IMG/VR virus record: IMGVR_UViG_3300042691_033602
Location: 1-23,114 of that record
Length of the DNA stretch: 23,114 nucleotides
Source: a virus
Reading direction: 5' to 3' (one strand)
Shown here piece after piece: positions 15,110 through 21,922 of the stretch; the first letter of the stretch is position 1; each line of letters begins with the position of its first letter. The notes beneath the pieces are model-generated. The model saw only the letters and a program-made list of their open reading frames with translations. It did not search any database and was not told where the DNA came from. A program made the translations under genes and the position numbers.

Positions 15110-16209
15110 ATCACCAATCTTGGTTGGGGTATCCGCACCCGCGTTACGGGTACGGTGCGATGTTCAAAGGGTTCATGGACCATGTGCCCAAGGATGTGAC
15201 GTTGCACGAACATGCGAGCGTCATGGTGAACATGATGCAGCCATACCAAATCAAAACGTTCTACAAGAACCAGTGGCGAGCCTGTTTTACGATGTGGGAA
15301 TCCACCCAACTCAACCAACGGTTCATTGACTGGATGAACGTCTACGACCAAATCATCGTCCCTTGCGACCATAACGTTGAGTTGTTTTCTCGGCATCACA
15401 AGAATGTGCATAAGGTTCCGTTGGGTGTGGACACGAAGATTTGGAAACCTAAACAGCGACCAGCGAACCCGAGGTTCAGGTTTCATGCTGGCGGGTCACA
15501 GTGGTTGCGTAAAGGGTTGGACATCGTGTTGGAGGCGTTCAAGTTGGCGGACATTGACGCCGAACTCCACCTCAAACCCAACCCTGAAGCACACGGCGTA
15601 CCTGACCTCAAGTTGCCGAACAACGTCTTTATGCACCGAGGCTGGTTCACCGACCAAGAAACCATCGGCTACTTCCATCAAGCCGACTGCTACATCGCCG
15701 TCACAAGAGGCGAGGGTTTCGGGTTGATGCCGTTGCAGGCGATGGCGTGCGGTATCCCAACGATTCTCAATGACTCCTCGGGACAGAAAGGTTTCGCTCA
15801 TCTCGCCCCATTCGTTCTGGGCCACAAGCCGTCACCGTCGATCTATGGTGGCGACTGGGATGAAACCGACCCACGAGAGTTGGCGGAGGCGATGCGCGAA
15901 ATGTACGCCAACCACGACACCCATCTGGCGTGGGCGAAAGCCAAACTGCCCGAGGTTCGCAAATGGTCCTGGACATCGGCTGCCAGACAGCTCGCAGACA
16001 CCCTCCCCGCAGGCACCCTGCTCACCGACCCCACAACCGAAACGGCTACCCTCTGGCATAACGTCACCTTGAAACGCAGCCTCCAATGCGACATCGCCGG
16101 CAAGACCTACAGGTTTGTGAGAGGGGAGCCATTGCGGGTACCTGAAGGGGTGCTTGACGTGCTGCTCGCATCAGGTTATGTTGATGCATATACAGTGGAG
16201 GTACGATGA
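15106..16209 (+). CDS. Glycosyltransferase, GT-B fold (GT4-like), with extra C-terminal module
   Basis: A 367-residue GT4-like glycosyltransferase, expected to move a sugar from a nucleotide donor to an acceptor in the cytoplasm. The N-terminal WLGYPHPRYGYG resembles the opening loop of such enzymes, which supports the TTG start at 15106. HAGGSQWLRKGLDIVLEAF (R135, K136) and TRGEGFGLMPLQAMACGIPT (from residue 200) match the donor-binding site. The usual E-x7-E reads E203-x7-Q211 here, so the second Glu is replaced by Gln. Residues from about 302 form an extra domain, ending VPEGVLDVLLASGYVDAY, not part of the standard enzyme. It lies among virion genes, not among DNA-modification genes, so glycosylation of virion proteins is the likelier role; glycosylation of DNA or host targets is possible. 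It overlaps the next gene by ATGA. Confidence 0.85.
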   Translation: MNHQSWLGYPHPRYGYGAMFKGFMDHVPKDVTLHEHASVMVNMMQPYQIKTFYKNQWRACFTMWESTQLNQRFIDWMNVYDQIIVPCDHNVELFSRHHKNVHKVPLGVDTKIWKPKQRPANPRFRFHAGGSQWLRKGLDIVLEAFKLADIDAELHLKPNPEAHGVPDLKLPNNVFMHRGWFTDQETIGYFHQADCYIAVTRGEGFGLMPLQAMACGIPTILNDSSGQKGFAHLAPFVLGHKPSPSIYGGDWDETDPRELAEAMREMYANHDTHLAWAKAKLPEVRKWSWTSAARQLADTLPAGTLLTDPTTETATLWHNVTLKRSLQCDIAGKTYRFVRGEPLRVPEGVLDVLLASGYVDAYTVEVR

Positions 16210-16346
16210 AAAAGACCAAGGTACAAAAAGTTATGGGCGAATATAAGCGTGGAACGCTGAAGTCGTCATCAGGCAAAAAGGTAACCAAGCGCAAGCAGGC
16301 TGTTGCCATCGCATTGTCGGAGGCTCGCCGTGCAAAGAAAAAGTAA
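16206..16346 (+). CDS. Tiny basic protein, DUF6496-like
   Basis: A 46-residue protein (ATGA overlap with the glycosyltransferase). The sequence MGEYKRGTLKSSSGKKV, followed by KRKQAVAIALSEARRAKKK, is the signature of the DUF6496 family, short proteins seen in many phages and bacteria. Seventeen of 46 residues are Lys or Arg against two acidic ones. Function in this family is unknown. Its place at the head of a run of six basic mini-proteins suggests a nucleic-acid-binding or head-associated role (inference). Confidence 0.8.
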   Translation: MKKTKVQKVMGEYKRGTLKSSSGKKVTKRKQAVAIALSEARRAKKK

Positions 16347-16491
16347 AAAGGCGTTCTGGGACAAAAAGAACCCGAACAAGAAATCTAAGCCGTTGAGTCC
16401 GAAGCAGAAGTCTGCTGCGAAGCGACGTGCCGCTGATGCGGGTCGCCCGTATCCGAATCTTGTTGACAACGCGTGGGCAAAACGTCAATGA
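16330..16491 (+). CDS. Tiny basic protein with RPYPNLVDN motif
   Basis: A 53-residue protein. I choose GTG 16330, which overlaps the previous gene's end by 17 nt in another frame; a TTG at 16303 would add nine residues with no support. Seventeen of 53 residues are basic and three acidic. The segment LSPKQKSAAKRRAADAGRPY, then PNLVDNAWA, looks like a conserved core: a helix ending in a Pro-rich turn. This core is familiar from small phage proteins of unknown function. It overlaps the next gene by ATGA. Confidence 0.7.
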   Translation: MQRKSKKAFWDKKNPNKKSKPLSPKQKSAAKRRAADAGRPYPNLVDNAWAKRQ

Positions 16492-16616
16492 AACGTCTTT
16501 CTGCTGCACAGAAGTATGCGCAACTCAAAAAGCAAACCGAGGGCGCTGGCATGACAGTCCGTGAAAAGGCGGGCAAGATTGTGGTGTCGCGTCGAAAGAA
16601 GAAGAAGCGTGGCTAA
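16488..16616 (+). CDS. Tiny basic protein, function unknown
   Basis: A 42-residue protein from ATG 16488 (ATGA overlap with the preceding stop) to TAA 16614-16616. Fifteen residues are Lys or Arg and two acidic. It ends SRRKKKKRG, a polybasic tail like those of its neighbours. No family is recognised. It is inferred to be real because it starts and stops in exact overlap with both neighbours, within an unbroken chain of coupled genes. Confidence 0.65.
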   Translation: MKRLSAAQKYAQLKKQTEGAGMTVREKAGKIVVSRRKKKKRG

Positions 16617-16869
16617 GACTCCGGCGTGGCAACGCAAAGAAGGCAAAGACCCGAAGGGTGGTTTGAACGCTAAGGGTCGTGCGTCTGCTAAGCGTCAGGG
16701 TATGAATCTGAAGCCGCCTGTGTCGGCTGCTCAGGCGAAACGGTCACCGAAAGCTGCTGCTCGACGCCGATCCTTTTGTGCCCGCATGGGTGGGATGCCT
16801 GGTCCGATGAAGGACAGCAAAGGTCGTCCGACGCGTAAGGCTTTGGCTTTGCGTAAATGGGACTGCTAG
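16609..16869 (+). CDS. Small basic protein, DUF6321-like
   Basis: An 86-residue protein. I choose GTG 16609, which gives MAKTPAWQRKEGKDPKGGLN and overlaps the preceding gene by 8 nt; an earlier in-frame start at 16561 would add a stretch unlike the family. The motifs KDPKGGLNAKGRASAKRQG, NLKPPV, RRSFCARMGGMPGP and the ending ALRKWDC match the DUF6321 pattern as I recall it. The family's function is unknown; copies occur in phage genomes near structural genes. Two Cys residues (SFC and the C-terminal DC) might pair or bind metal. It is strongly basic. Confidence 0.75.
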   Translation: MAKTPAWQRKEGKDPKGGLNAKGRASAKRQGMNLKPPVSAAQAKRSPKAAARRRSFCARMGGMPGPMKDSKGRPTRKALALRKWDC

Positions 16870-16891
16870 GATTCCTCGGGAGGTAACACCC

Positions 16892-17008
16892 ATGAGCAAG
16901 TACAAGTCCAAGGCCGCCAAGATGCGTCACGAGAAGTCTGAGTCCAAGAAGGAACAGATGATGGAGTACGGCAAGATGAAGCGCGGCAAGAAGGGCAAGC
17001 GTAAGTAA
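16892..17008 (+). CDS. Tiny basic protein, function unknown
   Basis: A 38-residue protein with the best ribosome site in this cluster, GGGAGG at 16878-16883, 8 nt before the ATG. Sixteen of 38 residues are Lys or Arg, four are Glu. The sequence MSKYKSKAAKMRHEKSESKK leads to GKMKRGKKGKRK at the end, so it is probably an unstructured or helical polycation. Its stop overlaps the next start (TAATG). The clear ribosome site is the main evidence that it is translated. Confidence 0.7.
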   Translation: MSKYKSKAAKMRHEKSESKKEQMMEYGKMKRGKKGKRK

Positions 17009-17166
17009 TGCCTCTCCCAAAGAACAAGAAGTCTTCCGTGAAGGGCGCTCCCGCTAAGGAGTATCGTCCTGCACCGAAAGCGAAGAAGGGTAAGCGTACT
17101 CGTAAGTCGTCTGCTAAAGCACAAGCAGGTTCGTTCCCAGGGTACGGTACCTACGGAGTAAGATGA
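17008..17166 (+). CDS. Tiny basic protein, function unknown
   Basis: A 52-residue protein, 15 of its residues Lys or Arg and one Glu. The first 37 residues are Lys/Pro/Ser-rich (PKAKKGKRTRKSSAKAQA), and the C-terminus SFPGYGTYGVR is Gly/aromatic, unlike the other mini-proteins. It starts in a TAATG overlap with the previous gene and ends in an ATGA overlap with the candidate tail adaptor. The aromatic tail could be a short docking peptide, but nothing proves it. Confidence 0.7.
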   Translation: MPLPKNKKSSVKGAPAKEYRPAPKAKKGKRTRKSSAKAQAGSFPGYGTYGVR

Positions 17167-18047
17167 CGACAGTTGCGACGGTCCTGAACAGGGCTTCGCG
17201 GCAGATGTTGGCAGGGGTCGTTGAAGAACGCAACAAGTTGGCTGCAAGTCTCACGAGTGGTGACACGAGTGTTGTCACTTCTTACGATGTTGGCGGCCTT
17301 CGTACTGGTTCTGTATTCGAGGTCGGATCAGAACTTTTCTATGTTTGGGATTCGAACCCTGCGACGAAAACACTTACGGTCGAACGCGGTTATGCAGGCA
17401 CGACTGCGACATCCCACGCTTCGGGAGCGATAGTAACGCTCAGCCCACGGTTCCCTCGGGCACAGATGTTGGATGCGTTGAACGCAGACCTTGATGATTT
17501 GTCTTCTACGGCGAACGGTTTGTTTCGTGTGGTGAGCGTCGATTTGACGTACAACGGTTCGGATCGCCAAATCAACATTACTGGGTCGGGAACGATTTTG
17601 GAGTTGTTGGATGTCCGTCTGCGTTATTTGGCTGACGACCATCCCGTGTTGAGTTACGTGCGTTTGCAGACTGGTTTGCCGACCTCCGATTTTGCGTCAG
17701 GGAACACGCTCGTGTTTGATGAGCCGGTGATGGCTGGCACGGTACGTGTGCGCTACAAAGCTCCTTTCACTCGTGCCAGTTCAGAGTCGTCGGATTTGAC
17801 GACTGATTGTTTCTTGCCTGCGACGTGTGACGACATTGTGGAGATGGGTGTTGTGATGCGTTTGATGGCTGGCCGTGAAATCAAACGGAACTTTATTGAG
17901 TCGCAGGGGGATACTCGTCGCCCTGATGAGGTGCAGGCTGGTGCGGTTGCGAACTCGATTGCGAACATTCAACGGTTGCGTCGTGAGCGTGTTATCGCTG
18001 AGGCTGGGCGTTTGAAGGCGCAGTACCCAATCAAGTTTAGGAAGTAG
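17163..18047 (+). CDS. Candidate head-to-tail adaptor
   Basis: A 294-residue protein. The N-terminal third carries the segment LTVERGYAGTTATSHASGAI, a common motif of phage structural proteins. The middle (from about residue 100) has a helix-strand pattern starting RAQMLDALNADLDDLSS and then beta strands. The C-terminus is helical and basic, including the segment NSIANIQRLRRERVIAEAGRLKAQ. Position just ahead of the candidate nozzle, and the helical C-terminus, suit an adaptor of the kind that docks under the portal in short-tailed phages (T7 gp11 and P22 gp4 are the known examples). I see no direct homology to either, so this is by analogy. ATG 17163 overlaps the previous stop and GGAGTAAG lies just upstream. 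Confidence 0.7.
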   Translation: MTTVATVLNRASRQMLAGVVEERNKLAASLTSGDTSVVTSYDVGGLRTGSVFEVGSELFYVWDSNPATKTLTVERGYAGTTATSHASGAIVTLSPRFPRAQMLDALNADLDDLSSTANGLFRVVSVDLTYNGSDRQINITGSGTILELLDVRLRYLADDHPVLSYVRLQTGLPTSDFASGNTLVFDEPVMAGTVRVRYKAPFTRASSESSDLTTDCFLPATCDDIVEMGVVMRLMAGREIKRNFIESQGDTRRPDEVQAGAVANSIANIQRLRRERVIAEAGRLKAQYPIKFRK

Positions 18048-18050
18048 CCG

Positions 18051-19904
18051 ATGGCTACGCTGACGCGTTTCAAAGACGCTTTCAAACCTGCGTCAAGTTT
18101 CTACACCGGTACGGGTGCGACACAGCTCGTTCCTGATGTGTTCCCTATTGCGATCAACGGTCGCCCGTACATGTTGGATATGAAGGCGAATGAGTTTAGT
18201 CGCCAGTTTGATGCGCGTGTTCGTGATTCGGTTGACCAGTCAACGGAACCTGGCGAGTCGGCGTTGAACCCGCAGGGGTTGTGGCGTCGTTCGCAGTCAT
18301 CGTGGCATTACGGTGCAGGGCAACAGTATTCGGATACGGCTGACGCTGAGGCGTACAGGTTCTATACAAGCAAGGGTGTGGACCCGTGGACGAAGGGCAG
18401 GCTTAGCCTGTTGAAGGATACGACGAACGTGTACCCAACTTCGAATACGAATCTGTATGCGGTGACTGCTGATGGTCGCCTCTATGGAACTGACGGACAG
18501 ACCGTTAGATACACCAGTGATTTCGTGACGGTCACAACGGTGACAGGTACCCAGGCATCAAACTTGTATTCGATTACGTCTGACGGCTACAACGTGTTCT
18601 ACTCGTACGCCAACGGCGACATCGACCAGACGAACGCTGGCATCTCTACTTCGTCGGCGTACATCACTGGTATTGAGGCTGGCGTGTTGTCGTATGTGCG
18701 AGGCCGTCTCATGGTCGCTGGGCAGGGTACCGATAAGCGCAAGATTTGGAACATCACCACCGCGGCAGGTTCATCAGCGAACAACCCGACTGCGCTCTAC
18801 ACGCATCCGAACACGAACTGGACGTGGGTCGGTTTTGCTGCTGGACAAACCCACATCTATGCCGCAGGCTACGCAGGCAATACGAGCATTATCTACAAGA
18901 CGCAAATCCAAGCCGATGGCACAGCACTTGCCATCCCAACCGCAGCCGCCGAACTGCCCCTTGGAGAAATCGTCCAATCCATCTACGGCTACCTCGGCTA
19001 CGTCATCATTGGTACGACCACAGGATTCCGTTTCTGCTCCACAGACACCGACGGCAACCTCACCGTCGGACCACTCGTACAAACAGGTGCAGCAGTCGGA
19101 GCGATGGCAGGCATCGGTCAATACGTCTACTTCTCATGGTCCAACTTTGACTCAACCTCCACAGGCATCGGACGCATGGACATCTCCGTATTCATCTCCC
19201 CAAACCAGCCGGCATACGCAACCGATTTGATGGCTACCGCACAAGGTACGGTGCAGTCAATCCACGAGTTCCAAAACAAGCCACTCTTCACCGTCTCAGG
19301 TGTCGGCGTGTTCACACCCCACGCCACCAACCTGGTCGCCTCCGGCTATCTACGATCAGGTATCTACCGTTGGGGTGTACCGGACGCCAAGTTCATCCCC
19401 AAACTCGACTTGCGTTGCTTGCCGTTGAAAGGTTCGGTCACCATGTCGGTGGCATCAGACGGCGGAGACTTCTTTGACTTCGCCACCCTGACTACGGCGA
19501 ATGTGAAGGAAAAGACGTTTGACGGGTTGGAAGACAAGGTGTTCGAAGCCGAAATCAAAGTGACCCTCAACCGTGACGCCGTAACCAGCACCGGTCCAAC
19601 CCTTACCCGTTGGATGGCTCGCGCCTATGCCGCCCCGCTACGATCCCAAATCTTCTCCGTGCCCCTCATCATGCACCACAAGCTGTCTATCAACGGACGG
19701 GAATACTGGCAGGATGTGGACCGTGAACTCGGCTATTTGCGTGACTTGGTGGAGAACCCTCGGGTGGTGACCTATCAGGAGAACGAAGAGACGTTTGCGG
19801 TGGTGGTTGAGAATGTGCAGATGCGGATAGCCCAGTTGGTGAACGCCCATCGGACGAACGATTTTGAGGGGACGGCTATTGTGGTTATGCGTAGTGTAAG
19901 ATGA
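18051..19904 (+). CDS. Candidate tail nozzle protein, beta-propeller-like
   Basis: A 617-residue, strand-rich protein with recurrent blade-like motifs: NLYAVTADGRLYGTDGQTV, NLYSITSDGYNVFYSYANGD, HIYAAGYAGNTSIIYKTQI and GYLGYVIIGTTTGFRFCSTD. These WD/PQQ-like repetitions, the length, and the position after the adaptor suit the nozzle at the tip of short tails (T7 gp12 and P22 gp10 are propellers). The C-terminal region (residues about 420-617) is a separate beta domain that could form the platform. The ATG at 18051 follows the previous stop by 3 nt. Between about 18840 and 19420 codons shift towards C-ending, unlike the flanks. I am fairly sure it is a tail protein and less sure that it is the nozzle rather than a tail spike. 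Confidence 0.7.
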   Translation: MATLTRFKDAFKPASSFYTGTGATQLVPDVFPIAINGRPYMLDMKANEFSRQFDARVRDSVDQSTEPGESALNPQGLWRRSQSSWHYGAGQQYSDTADAEAYRFYTSKGVDPWTKGRLSLLKDTTNVYPTSNTNLYAVTADGRLYGTDGQTVRYTSDFVTVTTVTGTQASNLYSITSDGYNVFYSYANGDIDQTNAGISTSSAYITGIEAGVLSYVRGRLMVAGQGTDKRKIWNITTAAGSSANNPTALYTHPNTNWTWVGFAAGQTHIYAAGYAGNTSIIYKTQIQADGTALAIPTAAAELPLGEIVQSIYGYLGYVIIGTTTGFRFCSTDTDGNLTVGPLVQTGAAVGAMAGIGQYVYFSWSNFDSTSTGIGRMDISVFISPNQPAYATDLMATAQGTVQSIHEFQNKPLFTVSGVGVFTPHATNLVASGYLRSGIYRWGVPDAKFIPKLDLRCLPLKGSVTMSVASDGGDFFDFATLTTANVKEKTFDGLEDKVFEAEIKVTLNRDAVTSTGPTLTRWMARAYAAPLRSQIFSVPLIMHHKLSINGREYWQDVDRELGYLRDLVENPRVVTYQENEETFAVVVENVQMRIAQLVNAHRTNDFEGTAIVVMRSVR

Positions 19905-19911
19905 TGAGCCG

Positions 19912-20469
19912 ATGGCAGCAGTAACTCGTAGACAGTACAAGGGCGCAGCGGCGCAGACGACGATCACGAACGCTTTGGCGTCTGGTGACACGTCGGCTAC
20001 GTTGGCGGCGACGACTGGTTGGCCTTCAACGGCTGGTGTTCCGTTCTTTGTTGTTATTAGTCCTGGGACTGCTTCTGAGGAGAAGTGTCGAGCCACGATT
20101 TCTGGTTCTGTGTTGACGTTGACTCGCGCACAGGACGATACGACTGCTCAGACTCATGCGTCGGGTGCGACAATCTATCCGGTGTTCACGGCGGATGATG
20201 CGGATGAGGCGAATCAGTTCACCTCAACGATGACGGCTCGTGGTGATTTGTTGACGATGAACTCGTCGGTGGACCCGACGCGTTTGGCTCTTGGCGCCAA
20301 GGGTGGCGTGTTGGCGTCGAACGGTTCTGATCCTGCGTGGTTGGCTGTTGGTGCGAATAATACTGTGTTGACGGCTGATTCGGCTGAGGTGACTGGGTTG
20401 AAGTGGGCGACGGCTCTTTCTTCTGGTGAGGATGACCAGATTGTTTTAGCAGTTCAGGTGTATAGTTAG
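19912..20469 (+). CDS. Tail fibre or virion structural protein
   Basis: A 185-residue protein rich in Ala, Thr and Ser. The N-terminal 110 residues contain GWPSTAGVPFFVVISPGTAS, RAQDDTTAQTHASGATIYPV and FTADDADEANQF, a set that recurs in short fibre-type proteins of marine and freshwater phages. The remainder, LALGAKGGVLASNGSDPAWL, then VGANNTVLTADSA, is a common fibre linker motif. These proteins are thought to build the fibre shaft or its attachment point. The ATG at 19912 lies 7 nt after the preceding stop. Confidence 0.8.
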   Translation: MAAVTRRQYKGAAAQTTITNALASGDTSATLAATTGWPSTAGVPFFVVISPGTASEEKCRATISGSVLTLTRAQDDTTAQTHASGATIYPVFTADDADEANQFTSTMTARGDLLTMNSSVDPTRLALGAKGGVLASNGSDPAWLAVGANNTVLTADSAEVTGLKWATALSSGEDDQIVLAVQVYS

Positions 20470-20477
20470 GAGTCATT

Positions 20478-20846
20478 ATGGCAACGTATAGCAAATTGGC
20501 TTTGCAGCCTGCAGGTACTACTGGTACTGGATTGGGTATCAAGGTTGCTGCGACGAGCGGCACTGGTACTGCGATTCATACTGCGTCGTCTACTGCTGCA
20601 ACGATTGACGAAATCTGGTTGTATGCGGTGAACACTTCTGCTTCGTCGGTGAAGTTGACTGTTCAGTGGGGTGGTACGACTGCTGTTGACAACGAGATCG
20701 AGCTGACGGTGTTGCCGGAGGCTGGTCTTGTGACGGTTGTTCCTGGTTTGTTGTTGCAGGGTAATGCGACTGCTCGTGTTGTGCGTGCGTTTGCTGGTAC
20801 TGCTGATGTTGTTGTGCTGTACGGTTTTGTGAACCGTATCGCTTAG
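20478..20846 (+). CDS. Small beta-rich virion protein, tail-fibre-associated
   Basis: A 122-residue protein predicted to be almost all beta strand. The segment IDEIWLYAVNTSASSVKLTV, then QWGGTTAVDNEIELTVLPEA and VVPGLLLQG, matches a small virion protein family common in environmental phages, whose exact place in the particle is not known to me. Ribosome site GGAG lies upstream of ATG 20478. Codons here are strongly T- and G-ending, as in the gene before and unlike the capsid gene. Confidence 0.75.
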   Translation: MATYSKLALQPAGTTGTGLGIKVAATSGTGTAIHTASSTAATIDEIWLYAVNTSASSVKLTVQWGGTTAVDNEIELTVLPEAGLVTVVPGLLLQGNATARVVRAFAGTADVVVLYGFVNRIA

Positions 20847-20855
20847 GGGTAGCGG

Positions 20856-21686
20856 ATGGGCACGGCTCGCCGTCAACTTGGGTATGTGTCGTCGCAGTCG
20901 TCTCAGGTTGTGCCGACGATGGCTTTCCTGAGTGTTGAATATTTGCTTGTCGGCGGCGGTGCAGGCGCTGGCACTGGTGCAACGTCAGTTGACGGTGGCG
21001 GTGGCGGTGGCGCTGGCGGCTTTGTAACAGGCACAGGCATCATCGGCAAGACCACCTACACAGTCAAGGTTGGTGCTGGCGGAGCGTCATACCTTTCAGG
21101 CAGTGCTTCCGCCTTTCTAAATGGCGCCAACGGTGGTGGTGCTGGAGGCAGTCGTGATGGGGGCGGACAACCGGGTGCTTCTGGCGGCGGTCGTGGTGGA
21201 GACAACATCGGCGCAGCGGCTACAGGTATTTCTGGAGAAGGCAATAATGGCGGCCTTTCTACTGGTAACGCAGGCGGCGGCGGTGGCGGTGCTGGCTCTG
21301 TCGGCGGTGATGCCTCTGGTGGCACTGGTGGTGCTGGCGGTAGTGCTTCAAGCAATAGTTACACAGGCAGTGCTATTTCGTACTCTGGCGGTGGCGGCGG
21401 AGGAGGTTCCTCTGCTGGCGGTACAGGCGGAACCAATGCTGGTAACGGTGCTACTGGAGGTACTGCTGGCGGTAATGGAACAGCAAACCGTGGAGGCGGT
21501 GGTGGTGGTACAGCAACAGGTACACCCGGCAATGGCGGTTCTGGTCGCGTCGTCGTGCGTTGGCTCACCGCAACAGCAACAGGACTAGGTCTTACCTTCT
21601 CAACGACAGGCACGACAACGAACGGAACTGACGGTTCCTACACTTGGTATGCGTGGGATTCCACAGGAACTTTGGTGGTTTCGTAA
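20856..21686 (+). CDS. Gly-rich tail adhesin, copy 1
   Basis: A 276-residue protein with three regions. Residues 1-32 begin MGTARRQLGYVSSQSSQVVP, with an LGYVSSQ peptide shared with copy 2. Residues about 33-230 are more than one third Gly in short GG-rich runs separated by a few residues, with YTVKVGAGGA near the start. The end, GSGRVVVRWLTATATGLGLT, then SYTWYAWDSTGTLVVS, is a strand-rich cap. Poly-Gly tracts of this kind form a sandwich of polyglycine-II helices in the Salmonella phage S16 adhesin gp38; the analogy suggests receptor binding at the fibre tip. Exact specificity cannot be read. The stop overlaps the next start (TAATG). Confidence 0.8.
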   Translation: MGTARRQLGYVSSQSSQVVPTMAFLSVEYLLVGGGAGAGTGATSVDGGGGGGAGGFVTGTGIIGKTTYTVKVGAGGASYLSGSASAFLNGANGGGAGGSRDGGGQPGASGGGRGGDNIGAAATGISGEGNNGGLSTGNAGGGGGGAGSVGGDASGGTGGAGGSASSNSYTGSAISYSGGGGGGGSSAGGTGGTNAGNGATGGTAGGNGTANRGGGGGGTATGTPGNGGSGRVVVRWLTATATGLGLTFSTTGTTTNGTDGSYTWYAWDSTGTLVVS

Positions 21687-21922
21687 TGGCACATTTCGCA
21701 AAAGTAGAAAACGGTGTCGTTCGAGAAGTTATCGTCGTCGGCAACGGTGACGCCCCAACAGAAGCCGCAGGCAAAGCGTTCATCGCAAGCATCGGTCTTG
21801 CTGGCGAATGGGTGCAAACGTCGTACAACGGTAACCCTGTTGAGGGTGCGGACCGTGGGAAGTTTGCTGGTATTGGTGATGTGTGGGATGGGTCTAAGTT
21901 TGTTAGTGAGGTAGCAGAGTGA
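21686..21922 (+). CDS. Small tail-fibre partner protein, copy 1
   Basis: A 78-residue protein. I choose ATG 21686, which overlaps the adhesin stop by one base; an earlier in-frame start at 21644 lies inside the adhesin gene and is unlikely. It reads MAHFAKVENGVVREVIVVGN, then AFIASIGLAGEWVQTSYNGN and GKFAGIGDVWDGSKF. This is a widespread small phage protein, often beside tail fibres in cyanophages and other aquatic phages, with no settled function; a fibre cap, chaperone or minor structural part is possible. A divergent second copy follows the next adhesin. Confidence 0.8.
   Translation: MAHFAKVENGVVREVIVVGNGDAPTEAAGKAFIASIGLAGEWVQTSYNGNPVEGADRGKFAGIGDVWDGSKFVSEVAE

Noticed and set aside
17344-17360. 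GGGATTCGAACCC, which looks like an antisense tRNA T-arm
   Set aside because: Read on the - strand it pairs for only three of five T-stem positions and no acceptor, D or anticodon stems can be built; it lies inside the adaptor coding sequence.
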